A stretch of DNA of 33,904 nucleotides from the NCBI GenBank assembly GCA_015067385.1, contig SVMP01000003.1:1-33904 (forward strand), written 5' to 3'. This document shows positions 16,518 to 25,562 of this stretch, piece by piece (the first letter of the stretch is position 1; every line of letters begins with the position of its first letter). This DNA comes from Oscillospiraceae bacterium. Lineage in GTDB: Bacteria > Bacillota > Clostridia > Oscillospirales > UBA644. The notes beneath the pieces are model-generated. The model was not told the origin of the DNA. It worked only from the letters and a program-made list of their open reading frames with translations, and did not search any database. Made by a program: the position numbers and the translations under genes.

Positions 16518-17123
16518 ATGATAAAAAAATTGCCTAATATGATCTGTTGGTTTCGAATAATCCTCATTCCTTTCGTTCTTCTTTTTATGCTGACAAATCC
16601 CGTTACCGCAGATATGTCGATACAGACACGTTTTCTCATCGGCGGCATAATCTTCGGCGTTGCAATGATTTCCGACGCTGTTGACGGTAAGATCGCAAGA
16701 AAATACGATGCTGTAACAAATTTCGGCAAATTTCTCGATCCCATCGCCGATAAATTGCTCGTTCTGAGCGTTCTTATGGCGTTTGTTGAACTTAAAATGC
16801 TTTCATCTATCCCTGTTATCCTTATTCTTGCGCGCGAATTTCTCGTTACCGGGCTTCGTCTCGGCGCTGCAGGCAAGGGTACGGTTGTTGCCGCAAACTA
16901 CTGGGGCAAGGTAAAAACAGCGCTTCAGGGTATTTCCATCGGTGCAACATTTGTTTTTGTTGCGCTTTTCCCCGAAACACTTCTCGGCACCCCCTCTGTT
17001 ATTGACGGACAGAATGTTTGCAATCTTCTCATTCCGCAGATCCTTCTCTGGATATCCGCTGTTTATTCCGTCATTTCCGCAATTCCTTATTACAATGCTA
17101 TGAAACAGTATATAAAAGACTGA
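16518..17123 (+). CDS. pgsA: CDP-diacylglycerol-glycerol-3-phosphate 3-phosphatidyltransferase
   Basis: 201 residues, membrane-embedded, with about five or six hydrophobic segments. The CDP-alcohol phosphatidyltransferase signature is complete: D53-x2-D56-G-x2-A-R-x8-G70-x3-D74-x3-D78 (ISDAVDGKIARKYDAVTNFG). PgsA makes phosphatidylglycerol phosphate, the committed step to phosphatidylglycerol. It follows rimO after two bases, a common pairing in Firmicutes, though there normally upstream of recA rather than downstream as here. Confidence 0.95.
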   Translation: MIKKLPNMICWFRIILIPFVLLFMLTNPVTADMSIQTRFLIGGIIFGVAMISDAVDGKIARKYDAVTNFGKFLDPIADKLLVLSVLMAFVELKMLSSIPVILILAREFLVTGLRLGAAGKGTVVAANYWGKVKTALQGISIGATFVFVALFPETLLGTPSVIDGQNVCNLLIPQILLWISAVYSVISAIPYYNAMKQYIKD

Positions 17124-17144
17124 TTTTAGGGAGATAAAACACAA

Positions 17145-18542
17145 ATGCAACTTTTTAATTCCATGACGGGTCGAAAAGAGACTCTTGAAGCTGTTGACAA
17201 TACCGTCCGCATCTATGCCTGCGGTCCGACAGTTTATAACTTTTTCCATATCGGTAACGGCAGAGCTTTCACCGTTTATGATGTTCTTCGCCGTTATCTT
17301 CAGTATAAGGGCTATAACGTTCAGTTCGTACAGAACTTTACCGACGTTGACGATAAAATTATCAATAAGGCAAACGAGGAAGGCACCGATTTTACATCCG
17401 TTTCTCAGAAGTATATGAACGAATATTTCACCGATGCCGACGGTCTTAACATCCAGCGCGCAACCGTTCATCCCCTCGCAACCGAAAATATTCAGCAGAT
17501 CATCGATATCGTTGCAACTCTCGTTGAAAAGGGCCATGCATACGTTCTCGACAATGACGTATATTTCCGTGTCCGCAGCTTTAAGGATTACGGTCAGCTT
17601 CTCGGCCAGTCTATCGACGATCTTTCCTCCGGCGCGCGTATTTCCGTTGACGACCGTAAGGAAGATGCCCTCGACTTTGCTCTCTGGAAAGGCGCAAAGG
17701 AAGGCGAACCGTATTGGGAATCTCCTTGGGGCAAAGGCAGACCCGGCTGGCATATCGAATGCTCCGCTATGGCTAAACGCTATCTCGGCGATACTATCGA
17801 CATTCATTGCGGCGGCAGTGACCTTCGTTTCCCGCATCATACAAACGAGATCGCACAGTCCGAATGCGCAAACGGCTGCAAGTTCTCTAAGATGTGGTTC
17901 CATGTAGGCTTCGTTAACGTAAATAACGAAAAAATGAGTAAGTCAAAGAATAATTTCTTTACAGTACGTGACCTTGCGGCTGTTTACGGATACGAACCGC
18001 TTCGTTATTTCGCTATTTCCGCACATTACAGAAGCCCCATCAACTATGAACCCGACCTTATTCTTCAGGCAAAAGCATCTCTTGACAGACTTTACAACTG
18101 CGTTGACAATCTCGACTTCCTCGCCTCCTCCGCTTCCGAAACAGCTCTTACCGAAAGCGAAAACGAGGTCCTTGCAAAGTTCGATGTCTTCAGAGCACGT
18201 TTTGAAGAAAATATGGACGATGACCTCAATACCGCAAATGCGCTCTCCGTTCTTTTCGAATTCGTTCGTGAGATAAACAGCACCGTTGCGGATGTTAAAT
18301 ACTCAAAAGAATTTTACGAAAAACTCAAATCTCTCTTCATGGTTCTCGCATCTGCCCTCGGTCTTCTCTACAATCAGGGTAAATCCGCGCTCGAAGAAGA
18401 GATCGAGAAACTTATCGAAGAACGCCAGCAGGCACGTAAAAACAAGAATTTTGCACGCGCAGATGAGATCAGAGACGAACTCAAAGCAAGAGGCATCGTT
18501 CTTGAAGATACAAAAGACGGCGTAAAATGGAAAATGGTTTAA
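17145..18542 (+). CDS. cysS: Cysteinyl-tRNA synthetase
   Basis: 465 residues, the normal length for CysRS. The class I signatures are HIGN (35-38, within YNFFHIGNGR) and KMSKS (263-267). The zinc site residues include C26 (YACGPTVY), and the GWHIECSAMA and GGSDLRFPHHTNE motifs that form the cysteine pocket are present. It charges tRNA-Cys in the cytoplasm. The ribosome site is GGGAGAT. The end overlaps the recG start by 16 bp. The usual Firmicutes partners mrnC and rlmB do not follow it. Confidence 0.98.
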   Translation: MQLFNSMTGRKETLEAVDNTVRIYACGPTVYNFFHIGNGRAFTVYDVLRRYLQYKGYNVQFVQNFTDVDDKIINKANEEGTDFTSVSQKYMNEYFTDADGLNIQRATVHPLATENIQQIIDIVATLVEKGHAYVLDNDVYFRVRSFKDYGQLLGQSIDDLSSGARISVDDRKEDALDFALWKGAKEGEPYWESPWGKGRPGWHIECSAMAKRYLGDTIDIHCGGSDLRFPHHTNEIAQSECANGCKFSKMWFHVGFVNVNNEKMSKSKNNFFTVRDLAAVYGYEPLRYFAISAHYRSPINYEPDLILQAKASLDRLYNCVDNLDFLASSASETALTESENEVLAKFDVFRARFEENMDDDLNTANALSVLFEFVREINSTVADVKYSKEFYEKLKSLFMVLASALGLLYNQGKSALEEEIEKLIEERQQARKNKNFARADEIRDELKARGIVLEDTKDGVKWKMV

Positions 18543-20563
18543 ACAGTAATATAACTTATCTGAAGGGTGTCGGCGCAAAACGTGCCGAGACTCTTCATAA
18601 GCTCGGAATAGAAACGGTCGGCGATCTTATCGATTATTACCCCCGAACGTATCTCGATCTGAGCAACACCGTCCCTATCAGAGAAATTATCGACGGAGAA
18701 CCTGCTGCGGTCCGTGCAACGCTTGTAACAGATGTCAGCGTTAAAAAAACGGGTCGCGGAGGTTCTCTTACGCTTTATTCTTTTCTCGTTTCGGACGGCA
18801 CGGACACGATGCAGATAACGCTTTTTAACCAAAAATACACCGCAGAAAAGCTTATGAGAGGCGGCGAATATATCTTTTACGGCAAGGGCGAGGTCACAGG
18901 CTTTTTCAGAACGATCAAAAGCCCCGTTATCGAACTTCCCGACAATGCCGCTATCCTGCCCGTTTACCCATTGAGTGCAGGCGTTAATCAGAAATTTCTG
19001 CGTAATTCGACCCGTGCGGCTCTTGATGCGTGTTCCGAACATATAAAAGAAACTTTGCCCGAACATATCATAAAAAAATACGGACTTTTTCCTCGAAAAG
19101 AGGCTTATGAAAAGATACATTTCCCGAAAACACCGGCTGATTCGGAGCAGGCGTTTGACCGATTTGTTATCGAAGAGCTTCTTTATTTTATTCTCGGCAT
19201 AAGTGTTCTTAAAAAGAAAAACAGAAAGCGTGTGTCCGTTCCTTTGTCCGAAGCCGTCGATATGTCCGTTTTCTATTCGGCGCTTTCTTTTGAGCTTACA
19301 AACGCCCAGAAGCGTGTTATAAACGAATGCCTCGAAGATCTGAAGCGTCCCGTTTCGATGACAAGGCTCGTTCAGGGCGATGTCGGAAGCGGTAAGACCG
19401 TCGTTGCGGCGGCGATAATGTACTATGCCAAGATGTGCGGCGGTCAGAGTGCAATGATGGCTCCCACAGAGGTATTAGCCGTTCAGCACCATGAAAATCT
19501 TTCATCGCTTTTTTCGAAATTAGGCGTTACGTGTGCGCTTTTAACAGGCTCTACGGGTGCCGCCGAGCGAAGACGGATCCGAGAAGGAATACTTTCGGGA
19601 CAGATCGATATTTTGATCGGAACACATGCTCTCATTCAAAAAGACGTTTCATTTAAAAATCTCTCTCTCGTTATTGCCGACGAACAGCACAGATTCGGCG
19701 TAAATCAACGCTCTGCACTCACCGAAAAGGGCGAAAATCCGCATACGCTCATCATGTCCGCAACACCGATCCCGAGAACTATGGCGCTCATTCTTTACGG
19801 CGACCTTGATGTTTCCGTTATCGATGAATTGCCCAAGGGCAGACAGAAGATCTCTTCGTTTGTCGTCAATTCTCAGTCGCATGAAAAGATGTACGGCTAT
19901 CTGCGTGAACAGATAGAGCAGGGCAGGCAGGCGTATGTCGTATGCCCGCTTATCGAGGAGAATGATGAGAGCGAAACACGCTCCGTTATCGAATTTTCCG
20001 AGCAGCTTGCCGAGCAGTACCTCAGAGGGATAAATATTTCGTATCTTCACGGTAAAATGCCGCCCAAGGAAAAAGAAGCCGTTCTTCGTAATTTTGCGGA
20101 AGGCAAAATAAGCGTTCTTGTTTCAACAACCGTTATCGAGGTCGGTATCAACGTCCCCAACGCAACCGTTATGATAATCGAAAATGCCGAGAAATTCGGG
20201 CTTTCACAGCTTCATCAGCTTCGCGGACGTGTCGGCAGAGGCTCTCATAAAAGCTGGTGTTTTCTCGTTACGGACCATCAGGGACAGACTCGTTCCCGAC
20301 TGGAGAATTTCTGTAAAACGACAGACGGCTTCGAGATAAGCCGCCAGGATCTTGAACTGAGAGGTCCGGGCGATCTTTTCGGCTCCCGTCAGCACGGTCT
20401 TCCGGGGCTTCGCCTCGCTTCTCTTGCCGATATGGACTCTCTTCGCAACGCCCAACAGATAGCGTCCGAGATCGCATCTCAAAAAGGCTGGTACTCTTTG
20501 CCCGAAAATGCCGAGATCGCCGCCGCAGTCGTTCGTTTATTCGGCAAAACAACGGTCGTTTGA
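18527..20563 (+). CDS. recG: ATP-dependent DNA helicase RecG
   Basis: 678 residues. An N-terminal wedge/OB domain begins with the helix-hairpin stretch YLKGVGAKRAETLHKLGI. Superfamily 2 helicase motifs follow: Walker A GDVGSGKT (284-291), MMAPTEVLA, DEQHRFG (from 385), SATPIPRT, and motif VI QLRGRVGRG. The TRG-like C-terminus reads DLELRGPGDLFGSRQHG. RecG regresses stalled replication forks and unwinds branched DNA. It starts inside the last codons of cysS, with no separate ribosome site of note. Confidence 0.98.
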   Translation: MENGLNSNITYLKGVGAKRAETLHKLGIETVGDLIDYYPRTYLDLSNTVPIREIIDGEPAAVRATLVTDVSVKKTGRGGSLTLYSFLVSDGTDTMQITLFNQKYTAEKLMRGGEYIFYGKGEVTGFFRTIKSPVIELPDNAAILPVYPLSAGVNQKFLRNSTRAALDACSEHIKETLPEHIIKKYGLFPRKEAYEKIHFPKTPADSEQAFDRFVIEELLYFILGISVLKKKNRKRVSVPLSEAVDMSVFYSALSFELTNAQKRVINECLEDLKRPVSMTRLVQGDVGSGKTVVAAAIMYYAKMCGGQSAMMAPTEVLAVQHHENLSSLFSKLGVTCALLTGSTGAAERRRIREGILSGQIDILIGTHALIQKDVSFKNLSLVIADEQHRFGVNQRSALTEKGENPHTLIMSATPIPRTMALILYGDLDVSVIDELPKGRQKISSFVVNSQSHEKMYGYLREQIEQGRQAYVVCPLIEENDESETRSVIEFSEQLAEQYLRGINISYLHGKMPPKEKEAVLRNFAEGKISVLVSTTVIEVGINVPNATVMIIENAEKFGLSQLHQLRGRVGRGSHKSWCFLVTDHQGQTRSRLENFCKTTDGFEISRQDLELRGPGDLFGSRQHGLPGLRLASLADMDSLRNAQQIASEIASQKGWYSLPENAEIAAAVVRLFGKTTVV

Positions 20564-20604
20564 ATTTTTGTTTTGACAATTTGTTGAACAATCGACTGTA
20601 TCTG

Positions 20605-20633
20605 TTGACATACATGAAATAATATGGTATACT
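20605..20633 (+). promoter_or_regulatory. Sigma-A promoter for rplU-rpmA
   Basis: TTGACA (20605-20610), a 17-bp spacer and TATACT (20628-20633), leaving a leader of about 75 nt before rplU. Confidence 0.88.
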
Positions 20634-20649
20634 GAATGGCCGCATTGAA

Positions 20650-20681
20650 AAGGTCACTAAAAAACGGTTCTCCGTTACCTT
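20650..20681 (+). promoter_or_regulatory. Hairpin in rplU leader, possible L21-leader element
   Basis: A nested stem lies between promoter and start: AAGGT (20650-20654) pairs with ACCTT (20677-20681), and AACGG (20663-20667) pairs with CCGTT (20672-20676) around TTCT. Many Firmicutes have a structured L21 leader thought to mediate autoregulation. Position and pairing fit, but I could not compare with the Rfam model. Confidence 0.5.
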
Positions 20682-20715
20682 CGATAGCGAGACTTAAAAT
20701 AAATGAGGGAAAAAA

Positions 20716-21027
20716 ATGTACGCAGTATTCACAACCGGCGGCAAGCAGTACAAGGCATCTGCAAATGATGTTCTTTACATCGAAAAACTTGACGCTGAAG
20801 CAGGTTCTGTCATCACTTTCGATGAGATCCTTCTTATCGGAGAAGACGGAAACGTAACCGTAGGCAATCCTTTCGTTAAAGGTGCAAAAGTAGAAGCTAA
20901 AGTTGAAAAGAACGGCAAAGGCAAGAAGATCAAGATCTTCAAGTACAAGCCCAAAAAAGGCTACCGCAAAAGAGGCGGCCACAGACAGCCGTATACAAAG
21001 ATCACAGTAACTTCTGTTACCAAATAA
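20716..21027 (+). CDS. rplU: 50S ribosomal protein L21
   Basis: 103 residues, normal length. It starts MYAVFTTGGKQYKASANDVLY and ends with the L21 signature KPKKGYRKRGGHRQPYTKITV. L21 binds 23S rRNA near the exit side of the large subunit. The ribosome site is GAGGG. It is followed after 19 bp by rpmA with no gene between them; in most Firmicutes prp (ysxB) lies there. Confidence 0.99.
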   Translation: MYAVFTTGGKQYKASANDVLYIEKLDAEAGSVITFDEILLIGEDGNVTVGNPFVKGAKVEAKVEKNGKGKKIKIFKYKPKKGYRKRGGHRQPYTKITVTSVTK

Positions 21028-21046
21028 TTAAGGAGAGGTGTAAGAC

Positions 21047-21313
21047 ATGGCTCATAAGAAAGGCGTCGGCTCAACTAAAAACGGCCGCGATTCAAAATCT
21101 AAACGTCTCGGTGTTAAGAAGGGCGACGGTCAGTTCGTTCTCGCCGGTAACATTCTCGTAAGACAGAGAGGAACCAAGATCCATCCGGGCGCAAACGTAG
21201 GTATTGGCTCTGATGATACACTTTTCGCTCTTATCGACGGTAAAGTTTCCTTTACCCGTTACGGTTTCAACAAAGAGAAGAGAAAAGTTTCGGTTCAGGC
21301 AATCGAAGAATAA
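21047..21313 (+). CDS. rpmA: 50S ribosomal protein L27
   Basis: 88 residues beginning [22 protein letters not shown], with the L27 core [15 protein letters not shown]. The flexible N-terminus reaches the peptidyl-transferase centre. Many Firmicutes make L27 with a short N-terminal extension ending in FF/A that the Prp protease removes; here the mature N-terminus follows the start Met directly. The ribosome site is AAGGAGAGG. A strong terminator follows. Confidence 0.99.
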   Translation: MAHKKGVGSTKNGRDSKSKRLGVKKGDGQFVLAGNILVRQRGTKIHPGANVGIGSDDTLFALIDGKVSFTRYGFNKEKRKVSVQAIEE

Positions 21314-21328
21314 TTAACAACAGGCTGC

Positions 21329-21367
21329 GGAGATGATTTTGCGAGATAAATCATCTCCCGTTTTTTT
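21329..21367 (+). terminator. Rho-independent terminator after rpmA
   Basis: GGAGATGATTT (21329-21339) pairs perfectly with AAATCATCTCC (21348-21358) over an 8-nt loop, followed by CG and seven T residues. Confidence 0.92.
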
Positions 21368-21395
21368 AATAAAGCATATCGGAAAGGAAATTTAA

Positions 21396-22670
<1,275 letters not shown>

Positions 22671-22676
22671 TTGACG

Positions 22677-25382
22677 ATGAAAAGATATTTTTTATTGCTT
22701 TTGGCTGCGATCCTGCTCCTTTCGGGCTGTTCTTCAACGGTTGAACCTCCCGTTGTCATTCCCGAAAATAATGTCGAAGAAGAAAAGCCCCGCGTTTTTA
22801 CAAACGGGGAGTGGGATCTCGTTGAAAATCTTTATAAAGAAAATGAATATAACGCCGTCAACTTCTTTGTGTCTCTTTCGGGCGCAATCGCTGACGGTGT
22901 CTATGATGATACCTCCGCCATTCAGGCTGCCCTCGATAAAGCAGGCAACGCAGGCGGAGGCAGTGTTTATATAGCTAAGGGAAAATACCGTATCACACGT
23001 CCGATAAATATTCCCGATAATGTTACTCTCGTCGGCGACTTTGTTTCTCCTACTTCAAAAAAAGGTTCGTCCGACGGTACACTGATAATCGTTGAACCGA
23101 CCGATGTTTTTCGTGACTCCTCGGTTTTTGTTCTCAACAATAATTCAACTCTTTCGGATCTCACCGTCTGGTATGAAGAACAGTCGTTCGAATCTGTCGC
23201 AGAGTATCCGTATACCGTTCGCCACGCTTCCGGAAAAAGCGCAGCAGTCAAAAATATCGCTGTTCTTAACGCTTACAACGGTATAACAGCAGATTCGTCC
23301 TCCTGCGAGGAGTTCCTTGTTGAAAACGTATATATGACTGCATTCAACAATGCGCTCAGAGTCGTTGCATGTAAAGAAAAGCTTACGGTCAGAGGCTTTT
23401 CCGTATCACCTGTTTACTGGATAAACGATAATTTGACCGCTAAGCCCGAAAATTTCGACTTTTCGGCAATAAATGATATAATTTACAACTCTCTTACCGC
23501 CGTAACTCTCATGGGGGTAGGAGATGTCAGCATGACCGATGTTTCCATTGATACCGCAAATGTCGGTCTGCTCTTGAATATTTCCGACAGCACGGACAAA
23601 ACACCGCTGTTCTCTCTCTTGAATATCTCCAATGCGCTTGTCCCCGTTTCTGTTGAAAAGCTTCCCGATGCTGGCGCGGCTTTTGCTCTCTGTACGTTCG
23701 GCACATCAAATCTTCTCAATTCGGTTGCCGTTCGTGTCGGTAAGGATTTCGATTCAACATTAAGCTTCAATTCCTGCTCTTTCCCCGGTCAGCCTTCCGT
23801 TTCCGTCAGAAGCGATGGCACGGGCAGAATGTCTTTTGTCAACTGCAAATTCGTCGGCTGGCGAGATACGGCTCTTGATCTTTCCGATATTATTTTTACA
23901 GCGGTCAATTCTTCGTTCAACGCAGGCTCAATGCCCGTTCGTCTCGGCGAAAAATCCGTCGGTATGCTTGCCCTTTGCTCCGCATCCGCTCTTAACGGCG
24001 AAAAACAGGAGGAAGAGATCATTGTTCCCGAAGAAGGTGAGGGGGAGACGGAGGATGTTATCGAAGAAGAACCGAAAAAAGAAACTCTTTTCGTTGTATC
24101 GACCGAAAATGAATATGAATTCGATACCCTTATCAAATCTTATGTAGGCTCTTCGGCTTCTTCGCCCGATATAGGAAGCAAGATCTTTTATGCGGAGGAT
24201 TACGGCGTTTCAACATCATCTCCCGATAACTCCACAGCTATCCAGACTGCCGTTAATCATGCTTTTACAAGCGGCGGCGGAACTGTTTTTATCCCCGCAG
24301 GTCAGTATAAGATCAACAGCCCCATTCTCATTAAAGAGGGCGTAAGTCTTCACGGTGTCGGCGCAGGAACAGATCCCTTGATCTCAACTGTCCTTCTTAC
24401 CGAAAAGAATGCGGGAGATGCCTTCAATTTCTTTACTCTTGAGGATTCCACCGCAATTCACGGCGTAACGCTTTACTATTATAATATTCCCGACCTCGTT
24501 TCCGAAACAGAGCTTCTGGGTAATGCGATCTATGCCGAAAATAAAAAAGCCATCCATCTTTCCGATATAACATTTGTCCGCCCGTCTGTCGGCATTTCTC
24601 TTAAGGGCTGCGAATCCGTAAGCATTGATAACGTTTCGGGTACGACCGTATCCAAGGGTATTTTACTCGATTCCTGTATTGATATCTATGCCGAGGATAT
24701 TGATTTTACAGCCGAATTTGCAACTACGGACGCTCTTATCTCCTACAGACATTCGAATTACTCGGCTGTCTCCGCTATCGGCGGCGAAGGTATCACTGTA
24801 AGAGACCTCACGTGTTCCGATGCGGACTATGCGGTATATCTCGATGCGGACGACGTTCCCATTGTTCCGGATGAGCCGTCTTTTACGGTGCTTGACCTCT
24901 TTGCAAGAGATGTTTACGCTTCGGCTGCCGTAAATAAATATCCGTATGCATCTTTTATTAACGTGGCATCGCGTCCCACCGTTTTTTCAACAAATGCTTA
25001 TCACCTTACGACATTTTACGGAAACAGAGGTAAGGTAAATCTTTATAATCTTCTCGGTTCGGGCAGTGTGACCGGCGGCGTGTACGCAAGAAGCGGAACG
25101 GTGTCTGTTCAGTCCTCGGTCTTTAACAGCCTCGGTAAAAGCGCCTTGCTTATCGACGGTGCAAACGTCTCACTTATAGGCTCAATGCTCCTTGACAACG
25201 ATTGCACTTATCACGTTGAAGCAAGCTCCGGCGGCGCATTCCTTCTCGGAAACATAACAAACAACCTTTCCACAGAGTTCGGAGGAATCGAAACAAAATA
25301 CATCAGACGTTATATCGACGACGCCGCAAGCTATGCCGATGACGGAAATATCAGAGGAATTTTACCTGAAATTAACAGTTAA
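22677..25382 (+). CDS. Lipoprotein with two pectate-lyase-like parallel beta-helix domains
   Basis: 901 residues from ATG 22677, seven bases after the obg stop. A lipoprotein signal ends LLLSGC (C18), so the protein is probably membrane-anchored outside the cell. Domain 1 begins about residue 60 with the pectate_lyase_3 entry motif DGVYDDTSAIQAALDKA, then GGSVYIAKGKYRI. After an acidic linker (about 445-470, rich in Glu), domain 2 begins about 503 and repeats the theme: NSTAIQTAVNHAF, then GGGTVFIPAGQYKI. Long runs of short beta-strand coils follow each. The fold suits carbohydrate binding or cleavage, but I cannot identify catalytic residues or a substrate. No strong ribosome site; coupling to obg is possible. 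Confidence 0.8.
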   Translation: MKRYFLLLLAAILLLSGCSSTVEPPVVIPENNVEEEKPRVFTNGEWDLVENLYKENEYNAVNFFVSLSGAIADGVYDDTSAIQAALDKAGNAGGGSVYIAKGKYRITRPINIPDNVTLVGDFVSPTSKKGSSDGTLIIVEPTDVFRDSSVFVLNNNSTLSDLTVWYEEQSFESVAEYPYTVRHASGKSAAVKNIAVLNAYNGITADSSSCEEFLVENVYMTAFNNALRVVACKEKLTVRGFSVSPVYWINDNLTAKPENFDFSAINDIIYNSLTAVTLMGVGDVSMTDVSIDTANVGLLLNISDSTDKTPLFSLLNISNALVPVSVEKLPDAGAAFALCTFGTSNLLNSVAVRVGKDFDSTLSFNSCSFPGQPSVSVRSDGTGRMSFVNCKFVGWRDTALDLSDIIFTAVNSSFNAGSMPVRLGEKSVGMLALCSASALNGEKQEEEIIVPEEGEGETEDVIEEEPKKETLFVVSTENEYEFDTLIKSYVGSSASSPDIGSKIFYAEDYGVSTSSPDNSTAIQTAVNHAFTSGGGTVFIPAGQYKINSPILIKEGVSLHGVGAGTDPLISTVLLTEKNAGDAFNFFTLEDSTAIHGVTLYYYNIPDLVSETELLGNAIYAENKKAIHLSDITFVRPSVGISLKGCESVSIDNVSGTTVSKGILLDSCIDIYAEDIDFTAEFATTDALISYRHSNYSAVSAIGGEGITVRDLTCSDADYAVYLDADDVPIVPDEPSFTVLDLFARDVYASAAVNKYPYASFINVASRPTVFSTNAYHLTTFYGNRGKVNLYNLLGSGSVTGGVYARSGTVSVQSSVFNSLGKSALLIDGANVSLIGSMLLDNDCTYHVEASSGGAFLLGNITNNLSTEFGGIETKYIRRYIDDAASYADDGNIRGILPEINS

Positions 25383-25450
25383 TTAATCATTTTTGTCATT
25401 TCCGTGCAAAAATAATGAATTATGGAGCACATTTTTGTTTATTCTTTATC

Positions 25451-25479
25451 TTGTTTTTTATTCAATAATAGTGTATACT
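25451..25479 (+). promoter_or_regulatory. Probable sigma-A promoter for the EF-G-like gene
   Basis: TTGTTT (25451-25456), a 17-bp spacer and TATACT (25474-25479), followed by a leader of about 75 nt. Confidence 0.75.
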
Positions 25480-25524
25480 TAAAAGGTAGTGACGTTCAGT
25501 TTACTAACATTGAATTTAACAGAA

Positions 25525-25542
25525 GTTCGGAATGATCCGAAC
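25525..25542 (+). promoter_or_regulatory. Hairpin just before the EF-G-like ribosome site
   Basis: GTTCGGA (25525-25531) pairs perfectly with TCCGAAC (25536-25542) over ATGA; AAAGGAG begins two bases later. It could modulate translation or be a dyad operator. It is not a LexA box, whose half-sites are in the opposite order. Confidence 0.5.
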
Positions 25543-25562
25543 GAAAGGAGATATAGATAAAC

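Noticed and set aside
16803-17903. Minus-strand 366-residue ORF opposite pgsA and cysS
   Set aside because: It overlaps conserved motifs of both genes on the other strand and shows no recognisable domain or ribosome site.
20564-20604. A second upstream promoter for rplU (TTGACA at about 20572)
   Set aside because: Its matching -10 would be poor (TGTATC) at 18 bp; the promoter at 20605 is far better.
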